NCBI GenBank assembly: GCA_030685235.1
Contig: MU839105.1
Coordinates: 248,001 to 312,000 of the forward strand
Direction of reading: 5' to 3'
Origin: Copromyces sp. CBS 386.78
Taxonomy: Eukaryota; Ascomycota; Sordariomycetes; Sordariales; Sordariaceae
DNA: 64,000 nucleotides
The notes under the pieces were generated by a model. It worked only from the letters and a program-made list of their open reading frames with translations, did not search any database and was not told the DNA's origin. A program made the position numbers and the translations under genes. Of this stretch, positions 24,320 through 35,463 are shown piece by piece; position 1 is the stretch's first letter, and each line of letters starts with the position of its first letter.

Positions 24320-26443
24320 TATTTATTTTAGTGAAAGGGAGCTTAGCTCGGGCTCAGGCTAATATATGACTGACTAGTGTCAGGTCTCACTACTGTACTA
24401 TATATCATTTCTTTTGTATGGGTGTACAGCATAGTGTATTGGCTCTGCTAGGGGTGGATATGCACAAAAGCAAATTGTTTGAGGACAGGTACGACGGTAA
24501 TTGGAGCATGGCATAGGGAAAAGGCTTTAGGTAGAGGTCTAATTGGGTCGGTAGGGTAGTTCGTCTTCCTGTTGCTCATTCAGCTTGACGACATTATGGT
24601 TATGGGAATCATCAAAAGATACGAAATGAACGAAACCAAATAGAGATATAAAAACAGCCAAAAGTCGAGGCATCCAAAAAGAAAGTTACACCTTGCAATA
24701 GTGACAGCTTGTAAATCATTAACCACTCAGGTTGCGCCTATCTAGAGACAGCGGTAGATGGCATATGGGACAAGCAACCGGGTGTGATGGAGCGCAAATG
24801 TGTCAACTTGGCCGAGTCCGGTGCGAGGGAGGGACGGGTGAAGCTGAGGTTGAGGACGGGTTTAAAGTCGGGCAAATCCCTTGGCGCAATGAAGACCACG
24901 ACGAGCGAACAGGCTAAACACTTGGAAGGCCCGAGAGAAAACCAAATGATGGAATGACGTCGGAAGTCAATTGGTTGGTGTCGATCAACACACCCCCTCT
25001 CGCCCCAAAACGCCTTCAGAAAGTTGTGCAACTGGTATCATGTGCTAACGGCCTTTGATGAATGGTGCCTGGCCAAGACATTATATTTGCGCAGAGAGGA
25101 AGGATGTCCCGGCGCCCGGGTGGTCCGGCGGAGATTTGGGCCCTGCATGCGCTATGTTGTGCTTTGGCGCTTGAGTCCCCAAGTCCCAAGACTTTAAGAG
25201 CGGTGGATGGGTGGGTAGGTAGGTAGATGAAAACGTTGAGGAGTGAGCGAAACACTTTTTCCACTTTGACGGAGAGGTGCCTGGGCGGGAAGGGAAGAAA
25301 TGGAAGTGTTGGTTCCGTCCATGGAAGTTGGCGTTGGAAATGGAGATAGCAGATTGGAATGGAGCGCTTGGTGGGAACTGGGAACGGAACACATGGAATC
25401 GAGACGGGAGCAGCCTGGTACATACAACTGGACGGCCAAGAGATGAATGTACCTCTACCTGAAACTGCCGCGTGCTGATTGCGGACACTTGCTTCACACT
25501 TGATTGTTCGGTTTCAGAATTTGGCTCTTCAGTTTGATGCTTTTCAAACCAAATGGCTATTATCGATATTAAAAACACAAGTTCCGTCCCAAGCGGTCGT
25601 TCTATGCAATGGAAGAAAGTGGAAAAGGAGCATGGACGATGATGTACAATTACATGATCAGCGTGGGTTGACATGCGCCTCGACAGCAGCCAATAGCAGG
25701 GCAGCATGTTAACACAATTCATCATCTTACTCTTTTTCGTCACAACCAACGGACTCGGAACTTGAAAGAAGGAGAGACAGGGCAAGTCCCGTCATCAGGT
25801 CATTACGCAAGGCGCCTAAAACATTTTAGTCAAAAACCAGCCCTCCAACAAATTCTTGATCAAATCTTCGGGTTCCGCATAGCGTGCGCAACACGACGGA
25901 TACCCGTAGCTAATTATCGGTCTTGCATGCTCTAGCAAGGGTCCCTAATCGCGCTGACTTCAGGCCCCGGATCCGCTTCCTGGCTCCACAAGTACCTTTC
26001 TGCGCAAAATCCTGTGCTTGGGGTACCTGTTGGGGTTCTACAACAAGATTACCTGCGATTCCGCCGACCCAAACAAAGGTCACCTTCATTTCAATCTCCA
26101 CGCCCCCCGTCAGACTCTGGCAAGGCCCAAGCAGCAAAACAAAAAAGCTCCCGAGGCCCAGGCTTTTGCCCACCACGACACCGTTACCCTATCCTATCTC
26201 ACCCTTTCTCTGCCTCTCAGCTCCGTCTCCGACCCGTCATCAGCCCAAGTTCCAGGTTTCTCCATGTTGCAAGCAGACCGAACGACTACGACCGCCCGAC
26301 GACCCAGGCACCACGTCGCCTTGTGAGAAGAGAGCGAACTGTCCGAAGCTGCTGAGCCGAACATCCCGTCAACCAGCCAATCTCTTCGACCCGATACCCC
26401 TGAATCAAAAACAGAAACAACTTGACAATAAAATAAAACAAAA
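24320..26443. other. Intergenic region before EFR3
   Basis: About 2.1 kb between two plus-strand genes. It includes a 3' UTR and the EFR3 promoter with an A-rich leader just before the start (about 26405-26443). A minus-strand frame of 234 codons (25081-25785) is Pro/Ser/His-rich without recognisable domains; I treat it as chance. Confidence 0.5.
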
Positions 26444-29400
26444 ATGAACGCCCTTCAGCAGAAATGCCGGCCCAAGCACCAGGTCCTGGTCCTCAAGTGC
26501 TACCCTCGAACCACCAAGGGCGCCGTCGATGTGAAGCCCAATTCGAGCGAGCTGAGCTACCTCCTGTTCTACTGCCAGTCGCGCCGCGCAAAAATCCAGA
26601 AAGTCGGCAGCTTCCTCGAGAAGAAGACTGCCAGTGACGTCTACCGCCAGAGGATAGGGTAAGCATATCTAATAAGCTCCATCGATATATGCGATGCAAC
26701 AAATCACCACTACACTAACCCCTCGTCTCGTTGCACAACTTCTTCTGAGGGACACTATACTAACGAGTGCATGCATATACAACAAACAGTAACGTCCAGG
26801 TTACCCTCCAGATCCTCGCCGCCCTGATCGAAAAGTCCCCCAAGGACCTGCCCCTGTTCGCATCATGTGTTCTCAGCATCCTCGAACAGGTCCTCAAGTC
26901 GAGCGACATCACCATGGTCGAGTCCTCGATCCCGACCTTCCAGGCCTTTTGCGAGCACCATGACCCTACCTCGCTCGCCGCCGACCAGGCCTATTTCCGC
27001 CAATACGTCTCTGTCGTCCAGCAGTACGCCTCTCTCGCCTCGACCCGTCCCGCGGCTGGAAAGGCAGTGCATAGTAAGCCTATCGCTCTGCGGTGGAGGA
27101 ACGCCGGCTTGGAGGCCATCAGGAGTGTCGCCTCTTCCGACGCCCTGTCTTCCATGGTTGCCCGCCAGTACGATATCATTGTCCCCATGATCCTGGAGAA
27201 CTTGTGGACGGAAAACGAAGACTTCCTCGACATTTTGCTGCAGAGAGCCGAGGGGGAAGACACGGTCGAGGATGCGCCGCTGCTGCGGAGGAGGACGAGC
27301 ATTGCCACGGCCCAGCCATCCGAGACGAACGGCGATGAGCCGGGCCACCCCAACCCCATCGCCTTCCTGGGGACCGCGGTGGATGTCGATAAGCTGGCGG
27401 AAGAGGATATCGGCGTCTTGGCCATGCAGTGCTTGCGACAGGTCTTTGTTGCCCCCAGCCGATCGCAGACGCACAACCCTACCATTGCTCTGCTAAGGTT
27501 CATCGAGGAGCGAGTGGATCAGAACGAACAGGTTATCAAGAGGGATGCGCATGCAAAGGACAATGGGTGGGCGATCAAGGTGTTTTTGATGGCGGCTCGG
27601 TGGGCTCCGGTGGCGGACAGATTCACTATTCTCCTCACAGCCATCGAGGTGCTTGTGCAACGGCCCCTGACCGACGACAATCTGCGACACCACAACATCC
27701 AGGCCGCCATGATCGGCGCCCTTTTGCGCTCGGACGTCAACTTGATCGGCCTGAGCGTCATGGACGTTCTTCTCAACCTCCTTGGCCATATGCAGAGGCT
27801 CGTTCAGATGCCAGGGGACCCGGATAGTATGAGGGTCGAGCAGGAGGAGATTGGCAACAACGAGGGGGCTATTGGACAGCGCAGAGAGTTGCTCTTCAGG
27901 CTGCAACAGTGTATCGGCGACTTGGCTACCCACGTCTACTACGCCGATCAGATCTCGGACATGATCCAGACGATTTTGCTTAAGCTACGGCCGTCCAAGT
28001 CGGCCACGCCCCCGAACTCCTCGCCAAACGGAGAGGCCACCGAGGACCAGCCCCTCGAGTCCCTTTTCGCTCTTACTGTCGCCAAGATCGCGGCGCTCAG
28101 AGCCATCAAGGCCATTCTTCGGGTTGCCAACCCCCGCAAAATGATGAGCGGCAATATCAACCTCTCCAGAAACCGCGTTCCCATCCAGACCTGGGATGGT
28201 ACCCAATGGCTTCTGCGGGATCCTGATGGCCTCGTGCGCAAGGCATACGTGGATGCCGTCGTGACATGGTTGGATCGGGAGACCACAGCAGCAGATTCTT
28301 TGGCAAGGGATGAATCTGCCAGGGCAACGTTGAAGAACCGGGCTGTCCAAGAGGCTAACCTTGCTCGCCGGGTGGTCTCGAGCGCATCTGCTCGGGTGGA
28401 CAAGTCAGCAAAGGTACCGCGCTCGCACTTCTTGCAGCTCCTTCACCTTGCTATCTACGATCACGCTTTGCAGTTTGTTGACTACGAGAATGATCTGGTG
28501 CTGCTCCACGTGCTCTTGGCCAAGCTCGTGAGTCAGCTTGGTATCAATGCTGCCAAGTTTGGCATTCCCATGATTTTCAGACTCCAAGAGGATATCCAAG
28601 AGGTTGAGACGCCCCTTGGCAAGGTCCGCATTGGCAGTCTGGTGCATGGCTACCTCTGGACATTGACCGAGAAGTTTGATTGCGAAGGGACTGCTCCGGG
28701 GAGGGCGATCCATGGCGAGATCATCAGGCGCCGTAGCAAGCACTTTTGGGTCGAGGGTATCAACATTCCCGCTCCTACTGTTGATCTCGTGGGCACGCCA
28801 GGTCAGGCACGCCCGCCACCAAAGCTGAACATCCAGGATCTCGAGTCCGAGGCCCTTTTACCGTTCGATGAGCGCGCACTCCTGGTGGACTGTGTCTGCA
28901 CAGGCTATCAGGAACTGGCAACCTCGCCTCCTACAAGCCCGACCGTTAGTCCCGGTCGGAACTTCACCCACCCCATCCTCGGATCGACGTTGAGCACGAT
29001 CCCCAAGGCCGAAACCCAACGGGAACTCCCACCTCAGTTCCGTGATCTGATGCTCGGCGACTGGACAAGGGAACAAGTCCTCGCCAACGCGCAAGCAGGC
29101 AGCAGCAAGACTGCCTCACTCAACGGCTCGCGATCCGGCACAACCGGTACTCACCGGAATACTGTTAACAACAACAACCGCCTCGGCGCAAACGGCGTGA
29201 CCTCGCCTTACGCAAGCAACTCAAACCTCCGCCCTTCATCTTCCCCACCAGGCGCCAACGGCGTCCAAGTAGGTCGCACGCGCAAGACCAGCATCCGCAG
29301 CAACGCCGGCGGCTCACCCACCCACTCCACCTACAGGGCTGGCAAGGCCCAACAACCCGTCACGTCCGTAGAGCAGCTCAAGGCCGTTCTTTCTGGCCAC

Positions 29401-29958
29401 CTCCAGCCCCCGCCCACCTCGCACGGCATCGGATTCCACCACTCTGATGATAGTGACGATAGCCTCGTCAGCTATGACATGGCGCCCAGCGAGCTGTCTT
29501 TCAACCCAGGAGCCGCTGCCGGGGGCGGACAGGGTTCTCCCGATAATACCAGCCAGGTCGCTTCCAGCCCTCCACGTCGCTTTTCCCAGGATCGTGAGGG
29601 CCAGCAGCTGAAGTTTGGTGGGCCGTTGGTACCGGGTGACGATGAAAAGCCTGCCACTGAAGATCTATCCGCCAACGGCGCCGCCGCCGCTAACCTCGGT
29701 GTCCCCGTCTCGCGAACTACTTCCCGCACTCAACACCAGCACCAAGCAGCAACCTTCCCGAGACCGTCAACTTCCTCCAAGAGAAGCATCAAGAGCCGGG
29801 CGGGCTCTCGCGCAGGAGGGCCCATGTCCTCGTCGTGGCTGGGGGAGAAGCCTCCCGCTATGGACCTGGCGGCGTTGCTAAAGGGGATTGATAGTGCGTC
29901 GAATAACGGCGGCGATTTCAACAAGAGTTTGGGGGCTGTGGGGAAGCCACCTTATTAA
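26444..29958 (+). CDS. efr3: EFR3-like plasma-membrane anchor of the PI4-kinase complex
   Basis: A 1127-residue protein of the EFR3 family. Efr3 recruits Ypp1/TTC7 and the Stt4 PI4-kinase to plasma-membrane patches. Exon 26444-26658 and exon 26790-29958 are joined inside a Gly codon by a 131-nt intron. The N-terminus 'MNALQQKCRPKHQVLVLKCY' is basic and carries Cys8 and Cys19, fitting the basic patch and acylation that attach Efr3 to membrane (residue roles inferred). Residues about 50-620 are helical ARM/HEAT-like ('VTLQILAALIEKSPKDLPLF', 'SIPTFQAFCEHHDP'). From about residue 715 the protein is low-complexity, rich in Ser, Asn, Gly and Gln, with 'RKTSIRSNAGGS'. The start has a strong AAAATG context. 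Confidence 0.92.
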
Positions 29959-30399
29959 ACCGGCTGAGGGGGAAACAGGTGATGGGTGTGTGGGTAGAAT
30001 AAACAAAAGATGCTTATTTCATGGGAATGTGGTGATTTTTTCTTCTCGGAGTGGGGGGATCATTTATAGACTAACTTATTCTTTTCGAACTATTCAACTT
30101 GATAATGGGGTTTCATTGTCGAACGAACGGGAGTGGGGCAGGGGAAGGAAGGAGGATATGAGCAAGAGGTGACAGGTTGATTATAGCGACGCAAAAGGAA
30201 TCTCTTATGTCTTGTTTATTTATATTCCATGGGGAAAGGGGGGATATGCGTGCGGGATGTATTTGTATAACTCGCATCTTCTTTTTTTCTTTCGTCACCA
30301 CGTTACTTTACCTTGTTCTACTGATTGACTTTACTTTTTCTTTTGTGTTAAAAACTAAACGTAACTTCATGTACCTTGCTGAGCTACAATTCCCTTCTT

Positions 30400-30441
<42 letters not shown>

Positions 30442-30860
30442 CAGTGTTTGTAGGGATAGATAGGTGAGGATAAAACGAGAGAGATACGGATTAGAGGAGA
30501 CTCCAAGTATACTGCTTTGTGGGTAGAAGTTTTCCGTTGCCAGATGCAGTATGGTTGAAGACCTCTGCACTTAGTACAGAGAGAGAGAGAAGTTGGAAAG
30601 GACAAGAGGGTGGGTTATTATAACCCCCAAGGGCATAATAATCACACCACTGGAGTGACACATGCAAAGTATCTCAAGTGAAAACGATAGTCCAAACAGA
30701 TGTTTTACAATGCTCTATACTTTTATAGTCTATATACCAGAAATACCATGTACAGTACAGCTAACAATAATAATACTTGCCTATATAATACAAAAAGAAC
30801 AACCTTCTTTACCACGGCCTATCCATACAACCCAACCGTAACCTCGCACCCAAAACTATA
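29959..30860. other. Convergent 3' region between EFR3 and ATP12
   Basis: About 900 bp between the two stop codons, holding 3' UTRs and a long T run. A 3' processing zone is expected. No gene is visible. Confidence 0.6.
30401..30441. repeat. Poly-T run of about 41 nt
   Basis: An uninterrupted T homopolymer in the region between the converging EFR3 and ATP12 genes. Its exact length is uncertain by nature. Confidence 0.9.
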
Positions 30861-32129
30861 CTATAGCTTCGCCTTATTCACACTCACATCCGTTGCCCCC
30901 TGCCCAACACACAACAACACCGCACTACCCAGCTGCCTCCTCAAATCGACCTTCTCAACATCATGCGTATCCTCGACCTCGCCCCACTGGGTCGTCTGCC
31001 AATCCACCTCAAGACTAACCGCCCTCGCGGCCTCCTCGATTCCCCACCTCTTCTTATTTTGGGCCTCCTCTTCAGGAGTCTGCACAACAGCGTTTCCCCC
31101 ATCCCCACTCCACTCCACCACCAACCTCGCCGCCATCAAAAGACTCTTGCCCGCCAGCGCCACCCTCTCCAGCGCCGCCAGCTCCCACGCCGAAAGGCCC
31201 AACATCCACCCATGCACCACCTCGCGCGTGCCCGGCTCTTGCTGGCGCGGCATGATGCTTGTCTCGTCGAGCACGGGGACGATAGTCACGCCCGGCCAGA
31301 CGCGGGTCGTCAGGAAGGAAACGACGGAGCTGTACGCTTCCTCTTGTAGTTCCCTGAGGGTATACCCCGCATCGTTCCGTCCGTCTTCAGGGTGCGTGGG
31401 GACTGGCGCCCAGCAAAGGAGGGAGTCGGTGTCGAGGTAGCGGAGGAGGACCTTGGCTATGCTGTCGCGGATTTCGGTCTTGCCCAGCGCATCTTCGTCG
31501 GCGATGTCGAGGGCGCGGCAGACCAAGGAGGTTAGAGGGATGAGATGCTGCTTTGTCGCTTGTTGAGCAGAGACGAGCTGGTCCCATTCGATTGCCAAGG
31601 CCGAGGCTAGAGAGGGTTTGGTTAAAGGCAGGCGGATGATGTTCTTGGTGTCTGGACGACGGAGAGCGCGCGAGTCGAGGTGGATTTCGTTCATGTCTTC
31701 TCTCGTCACGACGGTGACGGTTTTCCAGAATCGTCGCTTCAGGCCGATGCCGCCCGATGCGGAGGAGGAGCCGGCGGTGGGAGGCAGGGTGGCGGCGCGA
31801 AGCATGGCGGCTTGCCGCTTGCGGCGGGAGATGCGAGACCAAGGGTCGGCGGCGGTGCCTTCTTGGGTTTCGGGAATGGCCCCGCCGTTGCGGGTCGGAG
31901 GGTCGGAATCGTTGCTGGAGGGGGCAAACCCGGCGGCGGGCTTGGGTGGCTCGGGCGGGGGACCAGTTCCGTAGACGGGGACGACTTTGGCTTGCTCGGG
32001 TGGGCTGGAGTGGATTGCGCGGGCGCTGCGGTAGGCTAGGACGGCGGTCGGGAGGAGGGAGGCGCGCTGGCGGAGGAGGGGAGCGGCCAGGCGCATCCGC
32101 ATGGCGGCGGCGGCGGCGGCGGGCGTCAT
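30861..32129 (-). CDS. atp12: ATP12, mitochondrial F1-ATPase assembly chaperone
   Basis: A 422-residue single-exon gene. Atp12 binds the F1 alpha subunit in the mitochondrial matrix and delivers it to the alpha3beta3 hexamer. The N-terminus is Ala/Arg-rich without acidic residues ('MRMRLAAPLLRQRASLLP'), a matrix-targeting sequence. A Pro/Gly-rich linker follows. The family domain starts at about residue 130 with 'RRFWKTVTVV' and 'MNEIHLDSRALRRP', then 'LPLTKPSLASALAIEWDQL' and 'KQHLIPLTSLVCRALD', the diagnostic ATP12 core. The Leu-Asp-Thr-Asp region 'LLRYLDTDSLLCWAP' is also typical. The ATG at 32129 lies in a GCC-rich microsatellite coding for Ala. The C-terminus happens to read AKL, which I regard as coincidence in a mitochondrial protein. 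Confidence 0.93.
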   Translation of the reverse strand: MTPAAAAAAMRMRLAAPLLRQRASLLPTAVLAYRSARAIHSSPPEQAKVVPVYGTGPPPEPPKPAAGFAPSSNDSDPPTRNGGAIPETQEGTAADPWSRISRRKRQAAMLRAATLPPTAGSSSASGGIGLKRRFWKTVTVVTREDMNEIHLDSRALRRPDTKNIIRLPLTKPSLASALAIEWDQLVSAQQATKQHLIPLTSLVCRALDIADEDALGKTEIRDSIAKVLLRYLDTDSLLCWAPVPTHPEDGRNDAGYTLRELQEEAYSSVVSFLTTRVWPGVTIVPVLDETSIMPRQQEPGTREVVHGWMLGLSAWELAALERVALAGKSLLMAARLVVEWSGDGGNAVVQTPEEEAQNKKRWGIEEAARAVSLEVDWQTTQWGEVEDTHDVEKVDLRRQLGSAVLLCVGQGATDVSVNKAKL

Positions 32130-33093
32130 GGTAATTTGAGGTTGCGGTCGGCTTGTGTCAAGCTACTTTGCGGGACAAGGAAGGGTGAATAAAGCTTTGG
32201 TCGAGGGAAAAAGGAAGACCTAGCCGCTCGCCGAGAATCGGGAAGGGTGATTGAGCGCTGGTTGTTGCTGTGGCCGGAGCTTGTCGTCGGTGGATGCTGC
32301 TGGCGGATGAAGATTGTCGAAAAAAGAGTAAATTTGGAGCTTCCGAACGGGACGAGGCCGATCGCAGAGAATGGAACATTTTCGCCAAGACTTGGGCCCC
32401 AAAGTCAACGCGGCCGGGTCCCCGCTCCGTCCCGCACGTTTTTGGGCGCGGGCCCGCACTCCACTTTCCCTGCGCCGGTCCCGTCCCCCACCGGAGCGGT
32501 GCACGGTGCAATGGTGGGGTCAGTCGTCCCCGTGGGTCATGATCTCCGATAAGCTTCAATGACATCACTAACCTTATCATCGTTATCACAGTTCCTAGTC
32601 CATAACATTCACAAATTTAGAGTTGTGAACGACAGCGTATATGGTGAAGATGATATATTGAGGCTGTCAATGGGACCCAAGGCAAGACTAACACATCTCG
32701 GTGACCGAATATACCCATACCGTCTGGTCTCCAAATGTCAGCCGACATTCTACAAGATGGTTCTCGTTGGCAATGACTACAAATGGCGCCTGGAGATTTT
32801 AAGCCCTGCGAATGCTCACACATTGAGGACATCGTCGACCTTGATGGCCTTATCTGGCTGTGTCCGTATCCTCCTCATGACCTCCTCCACTCTGTGAAAG
32901 AATCAATCAGTAACGCAAGTAACGATATACCATAACTTGCAGACTCACACTCCTGAGGTGCTAACTGGACCTCCAAAAACGTCGCGGACACTACGTCCTA
33001 CATCGATCAGGAAGTCACAAGCAATGCCATCGCGAGAAGAATGCTTCCCTTGCAAGCTTTGGGATATGGCAGTGTGTCGAACAAACCGTCTCG
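32130..33093. other. Intergenic region upstream of ATP12
   Basis: About 960 bp with the ATP12 promoter near 32130-32560 (GC-rich) and a less GC-rich part after 32560. No frame here resembles a known protein. Confidence 0.5.
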
Positions 33094-33828
33094 TCAGTTG
33101 GACCGCACCTCCTGTTTGTCCACATGGGAGGTCTTGCTAGTTGTGGAGGATTGCGGGCTTCCGCTTACGTTGCTGACTGGAATTAACAATCCGCTTTCTT
33201 CGTCTTGCGTGGATGTCTTCTGGGCTTTCTGGGCTGAACGGCGAGCAACCTTTTGACCACGCTCGGCTTCTGCGGTTCCGAGCTCATCAGAACCACGCTT
33301 GCGAGTAGCTGACCGGACACTGTGCTGAAGGGCAGGGGCTGGAAGATTTGGAAACAGAACCGCTGAAGGGGCCAATGCTTGACCCACTAACAATGGCGAG
33401 AGTGAAGAACGTTCAAAGTGGTTACTCTCCAGTCGTGGTAGGAGCGAACTGGTGAGGGATGCCAGCGGAGATGATGGTTGCTTCATGATTGGAGTGTTAG
33501 GGCATTCCATGTCCTCATCGTTAAACCAGGACGGCAGCGGGCTAAGCGGTGACATAGGCGGCGATTGTTTCATGGCCGGAGTGTGAGGGCACTCCATGTC
33601 CTCATCGTTAAACCAGGACGGCAGCGGGCTAAGCGGTGACATAGGCGGCGATTGTTTCATGGCCGGAGTGTGAGGGCACTCCATGTCCTCATCATAAAAC
33701 CATGATGGCGGCGGACTAAGCGGTGACATGGGCGGGGAGCCTGGTGACACTTCTGGTAGTCTGGAAGGGATATGGCGAAGTTCCGCAGCCCTCTCGCTCT
33801 GGTTAATCGGTGTGAATCTTGTCGCCAT
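33094..33828 (-). CDS. Small proline-rich protein with three tandem 29-residue repeats, function unknown
   Basis: A 244-residue single-exon frame with ATG at 33828 in a good AAAATGGC context. Residues about 28-115 hold three tandem copies of a 29-residue unit built on 'SPPMSPLSPLPSWF', an acidic 'DEDMECP' block and 'HTPAMKQ'. Each copy carries several Ser-Pro/Thr-Pro sites, suggestive of proline-directed phosphorylation (inference). The C-terminal half is basic and Ser-rich ('SATRKRGSDEL', 'KVARRSAQKAQK'), which could be a nuclear localisation signal. I do not recognise a family. The frame could be an orphan gene; transcription is not shown by the sequence. Confidence 0.6.
   Translation of the reverse strand: MATRFTPINQSERAAELRHIPSRLPEVSPGSPPMSPLSPPPSWFYDEDMECPHTPAMKQSPPMSPLSPLPSWFNDEDMECPHTPAMKQSPPMSPLSPLPSWFNDEDMECPNTPIMKQPSSPLASLTSSLLPRLESNHFERSSLSPLLVGQALAPSAVLFPNLPAPALQHSVRSATRKRGSDELGTAEAERGQKVARRSAQKAQKTSTQDEESGLLIPVSNVSGSPQSSTTSKTSHVDKQEVRSN
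33484..33744. repeat. Three tandem 87-bp units in the proline-rich gene
   Basis: Units start at 33484, 33571 and 33658, each 87 bp, so the repeat keeps the reading frame. The first two junction-to-junction blocks are almost identical; the third (N-terminal in the protein) differs by several substitutions including Asn to Tyr and Leu to Pro. Confidence 0.92.
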
Positions 33829-35463
33829 TTTGCTTCCCTTGCTGAGGTTTTTCGACTGGAAATGTGTTAAAACCCGAGAAGTTGTTGTTGCTGGTCTGCT
33901 GGTCTGTCTTTGCTCTGCTCTTCGAACTCTGGCCCGCTTGGCAGCGAGCTTTCCTGTTGGGGGCCCGATTTCTCTTGTGAAAAATCATTTCTTCCCTGGA
34001 AATTTCTTTCTACCATAAAAATTCGTCGAGTTCGTGAGCCTGAAAGGGAAAAGAAGGAAGTCGCAGGAATTTACCATGCGGTTCGTTCCTTCCCAGTGCG
34101 ACGGGTCACGGTAGAAGTCTTATCATTGCGAGGAAGGAGCATACTGCTGAAATAGTCGAGAGAGCAGGTCCGGGTCCAAACCCCCAAAAAAAATCATCGT
34201 AGTTGCCCTGACAGACAGGATACATAAGAGGTAGCTTGATCTCGCTCTCACCGATGGAATTGCCCGTCGTCGATAAGTATATATGCATACATCCACATAT
34301 AAACACCATAGAGTTTTTGCTTGGCCCATATGGCAGGGTCGGTGCTGAGTCCAACTTAACACATCTGGAGTACCAGAATCTCAGTCCTGGTAACGACTAT
34401 AACGTATCTCGTCGTCCTCGACCAAGATGTGCATAATTATTAACTGCGCAATCAAATGTAAGCTCACAGTTCAAGGCGTGGTTGCACAGCGTTTGGTGAT
34501 GGACGGCAATGGTCCGAAGATGGAGTTGGAACCCATCATCAACGGGTCATGATACTAGCACAACCGCAAGACAAAAGTTCCATAGACGAAACCTTTGAGG
34601 CGGCCGTGAATTATGATAATCGGCACGCCGAGGGCTGACATCTCGAGATGATTTGCTCCAACAACACGGAGGCTTTGCATTTCGAATCGACATACCGGCG
34701 CCTGGCACGGCAGTGGAGTTGTGTTTTGACAAGGCATCCGGTTGATGCACAGGTGCACAGGAGTGAACTGGCAGGACTGGACTCGGCCAAACAACGAACT
34801 GTGTGGGTCACTGTCTTTAACAGCTCCGCATAATGGATGCCGTGCGGGGTAGTTAGAGATACGGTGACGGTCTCCCTTCTGTCGGTCCCTCGGGTTGTTT
34901 TCTCAAATCAAAGAAAACAAACATTGCAAAACTGGAAGACAGAAATTGATTGAGGGCATTGTGAGACGAGATTACTGCTGTTGTTGGCCCCCAGAATGGT
35001 GTAGTAGTGCGAATAGCGACTTCAATCCCATAGAGGAAGAGTGGGGCTGGTTTCCCCAGATCGAAACTCTGATAGCCGAGGACTTGGGGAAGTGGGGATG
35101 CGGTACTGTACCTAGAAGCGGAAAGTTCAATGCCGAGTTTGGTTACCTTGGCACTCTTCCGTCTGCAATCATGGAGAAGCCCGTCAATCAATCGTGGGCC
35201 ATTGACATCCAGCCGCGGCCAAGACTCGGGGAGATGGCGGATAGAATTCGGTGGAGGGCGACTGAATGGGGAATGGGCGCGGGGAGGAAGGCGCGATGGA
35301 TTCCTTTTTCCCTTCTTGCCCTCTTTCTTTCTCTTTTTTTTTTTTTATAACTTATCTCCCTCTTTCTCCTTCAGTCTCTTCTCGCTTTCCCGTGTCATCC
35401 TTGCCAAACAGACATCAGACTGAACCTCCTCCTTCCGCATAGTCTACTCACAATTACTTCAAA
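33829..35463. other. Intergenic region before the CoA ligase gene
   Basis: About 1.6 kb between divergent genes. A T run and CT-rich leader (about 35325-35400) precede the CoA ligase start. I see no supported gene; frames are short. Confidence 0.5.

Noticed and set aside
25081..25785. 234-codon minus-strand frame
   Set aside because: Pro/Ser/His-rich, no domain, poor codon use, and several overlapping frames of similar quality exist in the same stretch.
32127..32129. Peroxisomal signal AKL at the C-terminus of ATP12 (gene start shown here)
   Set aside because: The protein has a clear mitochondrial presequence and a matrix function; the tripeptide is probably chance.
32683..34400. Faint likeness between 32683-32785 and 34340-34400 (shared AACACATCT and a GG-AA-GACTA-AA word)
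   Set aside because: The spacing between shared words differs and nothing else aligns; too weak to call a duplicated relic.
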